From Treponema sp. (lineage in GTDB: Bacteria > Spirochaetota > Spirochaetia > Treponematales > Treponemataceae), in assembly GCA_022510925.1 (NCBI GenBank), contig JAFLSO010000004.1, positions 39,840 through 103,839 on the forward strand: DNA of 64,000 nt, read 5' to 3'. Of the stretch, positions 1 through 8,522 are shown one piece after another; the first letter of the stretch is position 1, and every line of letters begins with the position of its first letter. The notes below the pieces were generated by a model. That model made no database searches, had not been told where the DNA came from, and was given only the letters and a program-made list of their open reading frames with translations. The translations under genes and the position numbers were made by a program.

Positions 1-150
1 GAAACGCTCACTCACGTCGCTCCCGGTTATTACAGCGCCGCGGGCAAAGAGAATCTCCACCAGGGCCGCCATGCCGGTGCCTTTTATGCCCACAAAATGT
101 ACATGCGCCCCTTTTATATCAGGAGGCAGGACGAGGTCTCTATGTTCCAT
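1..150 (-). CDS. murC: UDP-N-acetylmuramate--L-alanine ligase, N-terminal part (MurC)
   Basis: Only the first 50 codons lie in the window; the gene runs off the left edge. The reverse strand from the ATG at 150 reads into the motif [13 protein letters not shown] (residues 18-30), followed by TGSDV (42-46). This is the glycine-rich nucleotide-binding start of the Mur ligase family, in the form typical of MurC, which adds L-alanine to UDP-MurNAc in the cytoplasm during peptidoglycan synthesis. Mpl, a murein-peptide recycling ligase, shares this N-terminus and cannot be excluded from 50 residues. No Shine-Dalgarno site precedes the ATG; a strong promoter ends six bases before it (see 151-185). 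Confidence 0.85.
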   Translation of the reverse strand, partial: MEHRDLVLPPDIKGAHVHFVGIKGTGMAALVEILFARGAVITGSDVSERF

Positions 151-185
151 GCGCACACTATACCACAATGCGTCGCGTGTTGCAA
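151..185 (-). promoter_or_regulatory. Leaderless-type promoter of murC
   Basis: On the minus strand: -35 TTGCAA (185-180), 17-base spacer, -10 TATAGT (162-157), then six bases (GTGCGC) to the ATG at 150. Transcription should start at about the A of the ATG. It is divergent from the metG promoter, with 111 bases between the two start codons. Confidence 0.75.
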
Positions 186-226
186 ATGGAGCCTCTCCCA
201 GGTGCTAAGCGCCGCGCAGTGATTGG

Positions 227-255
227 TTGAAAAAACAGCGCAAAGTCTCTATAAT
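227..255 (+). promoter_or_regulatory. Leaderless-type promoter of metG
   Basis: -35 TTGAAA (227-232), 17-base spacer, -10 TATAAT (250-255), six bases, then ATG at 262. The -10 lies inside the 5' extension of the reading frame that begins at TTG 223, which argues that translation starts at 262 and that the mRNA has essentially no leader. Confidence 0.8.
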
Positions 256-261
256 GCCCGC

Positions 262-2577
262 ATGAACAGAAGACTTATCACATCCGCATTACCTTACGTG
301 AACAACATACCTCATCTGGGGAACCTCATACAGATGCTCTCCGCCGACGTTTTCGCGCGGTTCTGCAGAAGCAGGGGCTACGACACGTTATATGTCTGCG
401 GCACCGACGAGTACGGGACCGCCACAGAGACCAGGGCGATTCAGGAGGGGAAAACTCCCCGTGAGCTCTGCGACTATTATTTCGCCGAGCATGACAGGAT
501 TTACCAGTGGTTCGGAATAAACTTTGACAAATTCGGAAGGACATCGAACGAGGAGTGCACGGAGATAACGCAGGGGCTTTTCAAGGACCTGGAGAAAAAC
601 GGGCTCATAACGGAGCACGTGAACAAGCAGCTTTTCTGCCCCAAGTGCGGAAGATTCCTGGCGGACAGATACGTGAACGGCACCTGCCCCAAATGCGGCT
701 TTGAGGAGGCCCGCGGGGACCAGTGCGACAAATGCGGCTCTCTCCTGGACCCCGTGGAGCTTCTGAGCCCCAGATGCGCCACATGCGGCTCCGCTCCTGA
801 GATACGAGAGACAAAGCATCTCTACATAAATCTGCCCGCAATCTCGGACAAGCTGAACGAGTGGGTCACAAAAACCAGCGCCGAGGGCAGATGGTCCGAC
901 AACGCCATAAACATGACGCACGCATGGATAAGGGACGGCCTCAACGAGAGGGCCATCACGCGCGACCTAAAATGGGGAATCCCGGTTCCAAGGGAAGGCT
1001 ACGAGGAGAAAGTGTTCTACGTGTGGTTCAACGCGCCCATAGGATATATGTCCATAACAAAGCAGCTTGCGGACGAGCTGAAAGCCGCCTCAAAGCCAAG
1101 CTTCGACTGGAAAAGCTGGTGGCTCCCCGAGGAGAGCGATGAGGGGAAGGGAAAGCCCCCGGTGGACCTGTTCCAGTTCATAGGGAAAGACAACATCCCG
1201 TTCCACACAGTGATTTTCCCCTGCACTCTTCTGGGAAGCGGGCACAACTGGACAAAGCTATATCACATGAGCAGCACCGAGTATCTTAACTACGAGAGCG
1301 GCAAATTCTCCAAAAGCCACGGCGTGGGAGTTTTCGGGACAGACGCAATGGAGACAGGGATAAAGGCGGATGCATGGAGATTCTTCATCTTCTACAACCG
1401 GCCGGAGAAGCAGGACTACCAGTTCACGTGGAAAGAATTCCGCGAGAAATACAACGGGGAGCTCATAGGAAATCTGGGGAACCTGGTGAACCGCACGCTG
1501 CTTTTCGTAACGAAGTATTACGGCGGAAAAATCCCCGACGCTCCTATTGACGACAAGATGTGGGCAAAGATAAAGGCGCACGAGGAGAGCATAACAAGGA
1601 ACCTGGAATGGGCGAATTTAAAGGACGCGTTCCATGAGATTTTCGCCATAAGCGACATAGGGAACAAAGCGTTCCAGGACGGCGAGCCATGGAAAACCAG
1701 GAGCTCAGAGCCGGAGAAAGCCGCCGCGCTGATACACAATCTGTGCTACATGATAAAGGACCTGATGATTATGGCGCATCCGTATCTTCCACAGTTCTCG
1801 GAGAAAATACTCTCATATCTGGGGAAGAGCATCTCGGAGCCCAAATTCGGCGAGAGCCGTGCAGACGGGGGACTCTGCTGGGCGGATTTAGGAAAGACCG
1901 AGGGACTGGATGAAGTCTCATGCCCGGAGATATTCTTCACTCCGCTGGACCAGAAGACGGCGGATGCTTTCCGCGAGAAATACTCAGGAAGCCAGAAAGA
2001 GCGCGGAAAGGAGAAAGGAAAAACTGTCAGCGGAAAAGAGAGAAAATCAGAGTCTGAGCCAAAGACCGCGCGTGACCAGGGAGCCCACTTCAACGAGAGA
2101 ATAGAGCTTAAAGTGGCCAAAATCGTAAAGATAGAGAGCAATCCTGACGGCGAGAAACTTTACGTGGAGACGCTGGACGACGGAAGCGGAAGCCCGCGCG
2201 TAATACAGAGCGGCTTGCGTGATTTCTTAAAGCCGGAGGAGCTTCTGGGGAAGCACATAATACTTGCCGCGAACCTAGCGCCACGCAAAATGCGCGGAAT
2301 AGAAAGCCACGGAATGCTGCTTGCGGCAGATTACACGGACGAGAACGGAAAAGCATGCGTGGAGCCGCTTGAAGCGCCGTGGGCAGAGCCGGGAACTCCG
2401 GTCATTCTGGAGGGCTCGGATGAGAACGCGAAAAAGCCCTCAGAAATCAGCGCGGATGATTTCTTTGCGGTGGAAATAAAAGTCACAGAGAAATCCGTGA
2501 ACATAGACGGAACCAGGCTGATGGCGGCGGGCAAAGCCATAACCACCCGGCACACCGTGAGCGGCCGGATAAAATAG
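262..2577 (+). CDS. metG: Methionyl-tRNA synthetase (MetG)
   Basis: Charges tRNA-Met with methionine in the cytoplasm; 771 residues from ATG 262. The class I signature appears as PHLGN (residues 17-21) and the KMSKS loop as KFSKS (about 348-352). Between about residues 127 and 175 four CxxC knuckles form the zinc-binding region of the long MetRS form. A lysine- and glutamate-rich linker (about 575-605) leads to a C-terminal EMAP-II/Trbp-like tRNA-binding domain (about 610-700) beginning near FNERIELKVAKI. A further 60 or so residues follow. The open frame continues upstream to TTG 223, but a promoter overlaps that part, so 262 is chosen. The gene is divergent from murC and convergent with the glycosyltransferase that ends at 2599. 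Confidence 0.97.
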   Translation: MNRRLITSALPYVNNIPHLGNLIQMLSADVFARFCRSRGYDTLYVCGTDEYGTATETRAIQEGKTPRELCDYYFAEHDRIYQWFGINFDKFGRTSNEECTEITQGLFKDLEKNGLITEHVNKQLFCPKCGRFLADRYVNGTCPKCGFEEARGDQCDKCGSLLDPVELLSPRCATCGSAPEIRETKHLYINLPAISDKLNEWVTKTSAEGRWSDNAINMTHAWIRDGLNERAITRDLKWGIPVPREGYEEKVFYVWFNAPIGYMSITKQLADELKAASKPSFDWKSWWLPEESDEGKGKPPVDLFQFIGKDNIPFHTVIFPCTLLGSGHNWTKLYHMSSTEYLNYESGKFSKSHGVGVFGTDAMETGIKADAWRFFIFYNRPEKQDYQFTWKEFREKYNGELIGNLGNLVNRTLLFVTKYYGGKIPDAPIDDKMWAKIKAHEESITRNLEWANLKDAFHEIFAISDIGNKAFQDGEPWKTRSSEPEKAAALIHNLCYMIKDLMIMAHPYLPQFSEKILSYLGKSISEPKFGESRADGGLCWADLGKTEGLDEVSCPEIFFTPLDQKTADAFREKYSGSQKERGKEKGKTVSGKERKSESEPKTARDQGAHFNERIELKVAKIVKIESNPDGEKLYVETLDDGSGSPRVIQSGLRDFLKPEELLGKHIILAANLAPRKMRGIESHGMLLAADYTDENGKACVEPLEAPWAEPGTPVILEGSDENAKKPSEISADDFFAVEIKVTEKSVNIDGTRLMAAGKAITTRHTVSGRIK

Positions 2578-2598
2578 GAATAACCGTCGGCAATCACA

Positions 2599-3741
2599 CT
2601 ATCCGTTTCCGCCGCGGGGCATGTCCGCCACGGACCGCAGGACCTCCACGGTGGATGCGGCAGTCTTCTCCCACGAGAAACGCCTTGCCCATTCCAGGCC
2701 GCCGGAGACCAGCTCTTTCCTGAGTTTCTGGTCGCACAGAATTTTCTCCAGGCATGCGGACATCTCCTCTATGTTGTCGCTGTCGAAGAACAGGGCGTGC
2801 TCTCCCGCAATCTCCCCAAGGGCGCCAGCGCGCGAGCATGTCACGGGAATCCCCACGGCCATGGCCTCTATTACAGGCAGCCCCACCCCCTCGTTCACTG
2901 ACGGGAACACGCATGCCTCCGCATTCCTGTAGAGCTTAGTGAAATTCTCCTGGGCGAAGAACCCCGTGATTATGATGTCGCTTGCCGCGCTGGAGGCGAA
3001 CACGGCCTTTTTTACCGCGTCATAGTACGCACCCTCGCTTCCTGCAAGGACCAGGCGGTGCGGCAGCCCCGTGCGCTCCTTGAACAGGGTGAACGCCTTT
3101 ATCAGCTCCAGATGCTTTTTCTCCTCGCTGTGCATGCGGCTGGCATAGATTATGTACGGCTTTTTTATTGAGAACGGCTTTATGTCTATCACGTCGCTCT
3201 CAGAGTCCACCACCTGGGCCGGGAAAAACATACTGTGGTCTATGCCGTTATGTATGACCTCTATCCGGCAACCCTTGAATCCGTGCCGCTCCAAATCTTT
3301 TTTTATGAACTGGCTGGCCGCTATTATGCAGTCCGCCTTAGAAAGCCTCCGCCTTATGCCCGCCCTCACCCACATATCATCGGTCTTTGAAAGCTGGTTG
3401 CTCACGATTCCGTTGACCACCACCACGCCCGGCACTTTAAATCTTCCCGGAAGCATCTGCGCGCCCGCGGTGTAAAGTATCACATCATAGTCCTGCTTGC
3501 GGCCGAATGAATTCACCTTGAAAGTGTGCCACATCCTCTCCGCCACAATGCTGTCAGGAACGGATATGCTTTTCCAGCCGTAAGGCTTGTCGCCCGTATA
3601 TGTGTAGCGGTCCATCTCAGGACCAAAAAGCTCAAAAGAGATACCGTCGTCCTCCGGGAGCCCCCCGACCAGCGAGAGAAGATATGAGCCTATGCCGCTT
3701 CTTCCATGGTCACAGCCAAAGGTGTCAATTCCTACTTTCAT
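2599..3741 (-). CDS. Glycosyltransferase, GT4 family
   Basis: A 380-residue protein of the GT-B, GT4-type class, which transfers sugars from nucleotide-sugar donors, usually to glycans or lipids at the inner face of the membrane. The N-terminus MKVGIDTFGCDHGRSGIG is the usual first Rossmann strand and glycine loop. In the C-terminal half are the donor-domain start (IIYASRMHSEEKKHLELI) and the E-x7-E region FPSVNEGVGLPVIEAMA (about 280-300). Donor and acceptor cannot be read from sequence. The start at 3741 is chosen over upstream in-frame codons because a TATAAT box lies seven bases before it. The gene stands alone, divergent from the helicase at 3790, with only 48 bases between the two ATGs. 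Confidence 0.88.
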   Translation of the reverse strand: MKVGIDTFGCDHGRSGIGSYLLSLVGGLPEDDGISFELFGPEMDRYTYTGDKPYGWKSISVPDSIVAERMWHTFKVNSFGRKQDYDVILYTAGAQMLPGRFKVPGVVVVNGIVSNQLSKTDDMWVRAGIRRRLSKADCIIAASQFIKKDLERHGFKGCRIEVIHNGIDHSMFFPAQVVDSESDVIDIKPFSIKKPYIIYASRMHSEEKKHLELIKAFTLFKERTGLPHRLVLAGSEGAYYDAVKKAVFASSAASDIIITGFFAQENFTKLYRNAEACVFPSVNEGVGLPVIEAMAVGIPVTCSRAGALGEIAGEHALFFDSDNIEEMSACLEKILCDQKLRKELVSGGLEWARRFSWEKTAASTVEVLRSVADMPRGGNG

Positions 3742-3789
3742 GCCGCGGATTATATCACAAAAACAAAAAAATATGCTATAGTGGTATCC
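3742..3789. promoter_or_regulatory. Divergent promoter region with two start-proximal -10 boxes
   Basis: Minus strand: TATAAT (3754-3749) ends seven bases before ATG 3741; the -35 at the 17-base position is poor (AGCATA). Plus strand: TATAGT (3777-3782) ends seven bases before ATG 3790, with ATCACA (3754-3759, four of six matches to consensus) as the -35. Neither start has a Shine-Dalgarno sequence. The two promoters occupy the same 48 bases, so polymerase binding should be mutually exclusive. Confidence 0.6.
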
Positions 3790-4983
3790 ATGGAGCACAC
3801 ATTCAGCGGATTAGGCATAGAGCAGGAAACTTTAGAGAGACTTAGCGGGCTCGGTATAACGGAGCCCACGCCGGTACAGGAGAAGGTCATCCCCATGATC
3901 GCCTCCGGCGACAATCTGATGTTCCAGAGCGAGACCGGGACGGGAAAAACGTTCGCGTATCTTCTTCCTCTGCTTAGAAAACTTAAGGCAGAGGAGAACC
4001 CGCAGAGAAACGTAAGGATTCTGATAGCGTCCCCCACATACGAGCTTGCCTCGCAGATAAAAATCCAGGCGCAGGCCGTGAGCCGGGTAAAATGCGCGCT
4101 GTGCATAGGAGGCGCGCCCATATCACGTCAGATAGAGGCGCTGCGCGAGAAGCCCGAGATTGTAGTGGGGGGACCGTCCCGCATACTGGAGCTGATTCAC
4201 CTGAAAAAGCTTAAGGCGGACCATGTGGAGGTACTGGTCCTGGACGAGGCGGACCGTCTGCTGAGCAAGGAGCTCAGGGAGTCCACGCAGCTGCTCATGG
4301 AGAGGCTTCCGGCATCAGTGCAGATTATAGGGAATTCCGCCACAGTGAGCGAGTACACGCGCGCCACCCTGGAAAAAGCAAGGGGCAGGATTCTTTCCCA
4401 GGAAGACGCTGACGAAAGCGCCTCTGAGAATGGCGCGCGCGCCATAAAGCTTGTGACCATGCCGCAGTCAGACGTGCTCCGGGAAAAAATAGAGCACTGG
4501 GCCATTTTCGCGGAGCGGAGGCAGAAGATAGACACCCTGCGCTCTTTCATACACGCCGCAAAGCCAGAGAAGCTTCTGGTGTTCACGGGCAGGAAAGATC
4601 AGGTGGAGATTATAACAGGAAAACTGCTCTACAAAAAAATAGACTGCATGGGACTGAGCGCCGGCACGGACAAAGTTCTGCGCAAAAGCGCCATAGACCG
4701 TTTCAGGAGCGGAAAACTTAAAGTCCTTGTGACCACGGATTTGGCCTCCCGCGGACTGGACATTCCCGGCATAAGCCACGTGGTGCAGATGGATCTGCCG
4801 TCCGAGAAGGATTTCTTCATACACAGGGCCGGCAGGACCGCCAGGGCGGGGAAAACAGGCGTTAACTGCGTAATCGGCGATGAATTCGAGATGCGGAGCT
4901 ACGCGGCGCTGGAGAAGCAGCTGGGCATAAAAGTCCATCCCAAGGAAATCCGCTCAGGAAAAATAACGGAGCCGCTGCTGTAG
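3790..4983 (+). CDS. DEAD-box RNA helicase with variant motifs
   Basis: A 397-residue ATP-dependent RNA helicase made of two RecA-like domains with almost no extensions. Visible motifs: Q motif EPTPVQEKVIP (about 27-37), Walker A SETGTGKT (about 46-53), DEAD in VLDEADRLL (about 149-157), SAT in GNSATVSE (about 181), and motif VI HRAGRTARAG (about 344-353). Two motifs differ from the family norm: motif Ia reads PTYELA instead of PTRELA, and motif Ib reads GGPSRIL instead of GTPGR. Both contact RNA, so substrate handling may differ. The start at 3790 is set by a TATAGT box seven bases upstream. It is likely a ribosome-assembly or RNA-remodelling helicase, but the substrate is unknown. Confidence 0.93.
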   Translation: MEHTFSGLGIEQETLERLSGLGITEPTPVQEKVIPMIASGDNLMFQSETGTGKTFAYLLPLLRKLKAEENPQRNVRILIASPTYELASQIKIQAQAVSRVKCALCIGGAPISRQIEALREKPEIVVGGPSRILELIHLKKLKADHVEVLVLDEADRLLSKELRESTQLLMERLPASVQIIGNSATVSEYTRATLEKARGRILSQEDADESASENGARAIKLVTMPQSDVLREKIEHWAIFAERRQKIDTLRSFIHAAKPEKLLVFTGRKDQVEIITGKLLYKKIDCMGLSAGTDKVLRKSAIDRFRSGKLKVLVTTDLASRGLDIPGISHVVQMDLPSEKDFFIHRAGRTARAGKTGVNCVIGDEFEMRSYAALEKQLGIKVHPKEIRSGKITEPLL

Positions 4984-5013
4984 CGGCCAAAGCCAAGTAT
5001 ATCGCAGAAAGTA

Positions 5014-5042
5014 TTGTTACACGCCCTCCTTTCTGATATAAT
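5014..5042 (+). promoter_or_regulatory. Promoter of the smc operon
   Basis: -35 TTGTTA (5014-5019), 17-base spacer, -10 TATAAT (5037-5042). It gives a leader of about 20 bases containing the Shine-Dalgarno sequence AAGGGG (about 5055-5060) before the GTG start at 5068. This is a conventional leader, unlike the leaderless-type promoters. Confidence 0.75.
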
Positions 5043-5067
5043 CTCGCCTTGAGTAAGGGGAATACCT

Positions 5068-8000
5068 GTGTTTTTAAAAAGCCTTGAGATATACGGATTC
5101 AAATCTTTCGCCGACCGCACGCACATAAACTTCGCGGACGGAATCACGGCTCTGCTGGGCCCGAACGGCTGCGGGAAAAGCAACGTAGTGGACGCCATAA
5201 AATGGGTTCTGGCAGAGAACAATCCAAAGAATGTCCGCGCCAGCGCCAAGGAAGACGTGATATTCGACGGAACGGAGACCCGCTCCCCTCTTTCCATGGC
5301 GGAGGTCACGCTGACCATAGCCAACGAGAACGGCCTTCTGCAGATGGAGGACACGGAGATAGCCATAAAGCGCCGCCTGTACCGCTCAGGAGAGGGCGAG
5401 TATTTCATAAACGGCAGGGCGGTGGGCCCCACGGCCATAAAGAAGCTCTTCATGGACACCGGCGTGGGAAAGTCCGCATACTCCGTGATGGAGCAGGGAA
5501 AAATAGACCAGATTCTTTCCAGCAAGCCTGAGGACCGCCGCTATCTTTTTGAGGAGGCCGCGGGCATAAGCAGAAGCAAGTCGGAGGTGGCGGAGGCCGA
5601 GCGCGAGCTTGAGCACACCAGGGCAAACCTGGCGCAGATAGACATAGGGCTCGCTGAGACCAAGCGGAACTACGAGACGCTCAAGGTACAGGCAGACAAA
5701 GCCGCCAAATACCGCAGGCTGCAGGATGAGATATTCGACTACGACAGGGACATAAATCTCCTGCGCCTTAAGAAATCCACGCAGGAAAAAGCCAAGTTTG
5801 AGGCGGACAGGGCGGAGGCGGAGAAAAGGCGCAGCGCGGCGCAGAGAGAGATAGAGGAAATCTACGAGACGCTGAACGAGAACACGGACCGCATAAAAAA
5901 CCTCCAGGAGCAGGTGAACGCCAAGCAGCAGGAGCAGATAAAGATATTCACGGAGCAGAGCGGAAAAAAGGCTCTGGCCAAGCAGCTGCACGAGCAGCAG
6001 AATTCCATCCGCGAGAAAATCGGTCAGATTGAGAACCGCATAAAGAACATAAAAGAGCGCATAGACGAATACAACGAGGACATAGACAATCAGAACGCGG
6101 AGCTTTACGAAAAAAACAAAAAGCAGGAGGACATAAGCCGGAACATAAACGGCTTCATAGAGAACATAAGGCAGAGCGAGTCACAGGTAGACGAGAACCA
6201 GAAGCAGATTGCCACCGACTACGGAAAAATCCACAACCTGGAGACGGAGCGGGCGAACATGCAGAAGCAGCTCGCCGCCATAACGGAAGACATAGTCACG
6301 GAGTTGGACGCCAGGCTCAAGGACGCGGGCTACTCATCATCCGCGAACAAAAAAGCCAAGGATGAGCTTTACACAAAGCTTGAGCAGATAAAAATCTTCG
6401 CGAACGGCAGGGCGAATATTTTCAGGGACGCGGCTTCCCTCCCCAGCCACACTGCCAGGGACGCGGACTCATACAGCAGGGACGCACTGCAGGCATTCAC
6501 GGACCTGGGCTCCATGCTGGAGGAGCTCAAGGGCGCGGTGGAGTCCTATGCCCGCACCACCCCGCAGTTCATAGACGACTTCCTGGCACCGGAGGGCATA
6601 ATCACACAGAAACGCAGCATAGACGGCGCCATAGAGGAGAACCTGGGCCACGTGGACATAATCCAGAAAGAGATAGACTCTCTCACCAGAACAAATTCGG
6701 AGCTGAGCAGGCGCATAGACGAATACAAGGAGACCCTCTCCAAGCTGCGCGTGAACCAGGCGGAGATGATACAGCAGATTCATGCAGCGGAGCAGCAGAT
6801 AGGCACGCTGAGAAAATCTTTGGCGGGAGAGGAGGCTGCACTGCGCGAGCAGCAGGACGAGCTGGGCATGGAGAGCCGCAGACGCGAGAGCATGGACGAG
6901 CAGATTGAGGAATGCGAGGAGCAGATTGCGGAGCTTCAGCAGCGCGGCGACTCGCTCACCAAGGAGCTGAACGAACTTGACAGGCAGATAGCCGACTGCA
7001 ACAGCCGGGTGAGCGGAAAACAGAGCGCCCTCCAGAAGAAGCAGGATGATTTCAAGCGCTGGCAGACGCAGCTGGAGAAACTTAACCTAAGCATAGTGCA
7101 GAAAGACACAGAGATACAAAACACTAAACAGAACTTCCAGGAATCCAGGGGCAGGGACCTCATGGAATTCGAGGAGAGGATGTACACCATCTCCGCCTCA
7201 CCCACGGAGCTTAAGGACAAGCTCGCCGTCTCCAAGCAGAAAATGCAGGACCTGGGCAACGTGAACCTTATGGCCATGGAGCAGTTCGCGGAAGAGAAAG
7301 ACAGGTACGAGCGCCAGCTGGCAAGCTACAACGACACGCAGAAGACGCTGGAGAATCTGGTGCGCGTGAGCGAGGAGATACGCACAAAATCAAGCGAGAT
7401 GTTCCTCACCACATACAACCGCATAAGAAAGAATTTCCACAACATGTTCAGAAGGCTCATGGGCGGAGGCGGACGAGCGGAGCTCAGGCTGGCGGATCCC
7501 GCGAATGTGCTTACAAGCGGAATAGAGATATACGCCCAGCCTCCCGGAAAAAAACTTGAGAGCATATCGCTGCTCTCCGGCGGAGAGAAAACCATGACCG
7601 CCATAGCGCTCCTGTTCGCCACATATCAGGTGCGTCCCAGCCCCTTCTGCCTGCTTGACGAGATAGACGCCGCGCTGGACGACAAGAACGTGGCAAGCTT
7701 CGTGAGCGCGCTGGGCGCTTTCTCGGGAGTGAGCCAGTACATAATAATCACGCACAACAGAAAGACCGTGGTATGCGCGAGCACGCTCCTTGGAGTCACA
7801 ATGCAGGAGAGCGGCGTGACAAAAGTGGTTCAAATCAGAAAGGACGAGGACACTCTGAACGCCCGCCTTAGCTACGGGGAGGAGGAGAATTTCGTGGAGG
7901 AGGACGTGCCGCCTGAAGAAGGAATCGTAATCCCCCCGCGGCCGCCGCGCAGGGAGCATAATCCCGACGGCTCGCTAAGAGTCCCCGGTCCTGAGCAGGA

Positions 8001-8100
8001 TGAGACCTCCGGCGGACAGCCCGGTGAGCAGACTGCGGGCGATAACGGACAGACGGAGCAGAATCCGGATGACGGGCCCGCCGGACAGGACGAGATGTAG
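5068..8100 (+). CDS. smc: Chromosome condensation protein SMC, short form
   Basis: An ATPase that compacts and segregates the chromosome by loop extrusion. The 1010-residue protein starts at GTG with AAGGGG upstream. The N-terminal head has Walker A in LLGPNGCGKSNVVDAIK (about 28-44). The C-terminal head has the signature LSGGEKTMTAIALL (about 835) and Walker B with the D-loop in CLLDEIDAALDD (about 862). Long charged heptad-rich coiled coils fill the middle. The family usually has about 1150-1200 residues with a globular hinge; here the centre (about 405-515) shows no hinge-like glycine motifs and looks helical. A Pro- and acid-rich tail (about 930-1010) follows the head. It is followed closely by three envelope-protein genes; scpA and scpB are not in the window. 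Confidence 0.93.
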   Translation: MFLKSLEIYGFKSFADRTHINFADGITALLGPNGCGKSNVVDAIKWVLAENNPKNVRASAKEDVIFDGTETRSPLSMAEVTLTIANENGLLQMEDTEIAIKRRLYRSGEGEYFINGRAVGPTAIKKLFMDTGVGKSAYSVMEQGKIDQILSSKPEDRRYLFEEAAGISRSKSEVAEAERELEHTRANLAQIDIGLAETKRNYETLKVQADKAAKYRRLQDEIFDYDRDINLLRLKKSTQEKAKFEADRAEAEKRRSAAQREIEEIYETLNENTDRIKNLQEQVNAKQQEQIKIFTEQSGKKALAKQLHEQQNSIREKIGQIENRIKNIKERIDEYNEDIDNQNAELYEKNKKQEDISRNINGFIENIRQSESQVDENQKQIATDYGKIHNLETERANMQKQLAAITEDIVTELDARLKDAGYSSSANKKAKDELYTKLEQIKIFANGRANIFRDAASLPSHTARDADSYSRDALQAFTDLGSMLEELKGAVESYARTTPQFIDDFLAPEGIITQKRSIDGAIEENLGHVDIIQKEIDSLTRTNSELSRRIDEYKETLSKLRVNQAEMIQQIHAAEQQIGTLRKSLAGEEAALREQQDELGMESRRRESMDEQIEECEEQIAELQQRGDSLTKELNELDRQIADCNSRVSGKQSALQKKQDDFKRWQTQLEKLNLSIVQKDTEIQNTKQNFQESRGRDLMEFEERMYTISASPTELKDKLAVSKQKMQDLGNVNLMAMEQFAEEKDRYERQLASYNDTQKTLENLVRVSEEIRTKSSEMFLTTYNRIRKNFHNMFRRLMGGGGRAELRLADPANVLTSGIEIYAQPPGKKLESISLLSGGEKTMTAIALLFATYQVRPSPFCLLDEIDAALDDKNVASFVSALGAFSGVSQYIIITHNRKTVVCASTLLGVTMQESGVTKVVQIRKDEDTLNARLSYGEEENFVEEDVPPEEGIVIPPRPPRREHNPDGSLRVPGPEQDETSGGQPGEQTAGDNGQTEQNPDDGPAGQDEM

Positions 8101-8120
8101 GAGAGAGCCGGAGACAGGCC

Positions 8121-8522
8121 ATGGAATTTTTTACGTTCATTGCGGACGGCGTGCATGACATACTGGACGCCGCGAGCGGTTTCATTCAAAGAAGCTCAAA
8201 GCTCACCCTGACCATAACCGGCATACTGCTGTTTCTTGCAGTGAGCGCGCTGTGCATAGCCCTGGCCCAGATTCCCAAAATCCAAATAAAAAAGAAAACG
8301 CCGGTCCTTCCTCCTGTGACGCAGGAGCTCCCGGTGGAATCATTCATAAGGCCGCAGAAAGAATTCCTCACGCAGGAATACTACTTCTCGCGCGAAAGCC
8401 ATTCAGTGTGGCAGGACGAGGAGGCAAAGCGGTGGTTCACGATGCCTGACGAGTCCACGGTAAGCGAGCTCGGCAGGGCGAACGACAAGGCCGTGGAGAA
8501 AATCATAGGAGCGGCGCCATGA
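8121..8522 (+). CDS. Small single-span membrane protein
   Basis: A 133-residue protein of unknown function. After a short N-terminal part there is one strong membrane segment at about residues 28-50 (LTLTITGILLFLAVSALC), followed by a lysine-rich stretch that should be cytoplasmic under the positive-inside rule, or a periplasmic domain if it acts as an uncleaved signal anchor. The rest is charged, with no motif I recognise. It begins 20 bases after smc, and its stop codon overlaps the next gene in an ATGA arrangement, so the two are probably translationally coupled. Co-expression with smc and two lipoproteins hints at an envelope or division-linked role; this is inference. Confidence 0.8.
   Translation: MEFFTFIADGVHDILDAASGFIQRSSKLTLTITGILLFLAVSALCIALAQIPKIQIKKKTPVLPPVTQELPVESFIRPQKEFLTQEYYFSRESHSVWQDEEAKRWFTMPDESTVSELGRANDKAVEKIIGAAP

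Noticed and set aside
223-261. Upstream TTG start for metG
   Set aside because: The -10 box TATAAT and the spacer of the promoter lie inside this stretch, and the extra residues do not resemble MetRS N-termini.
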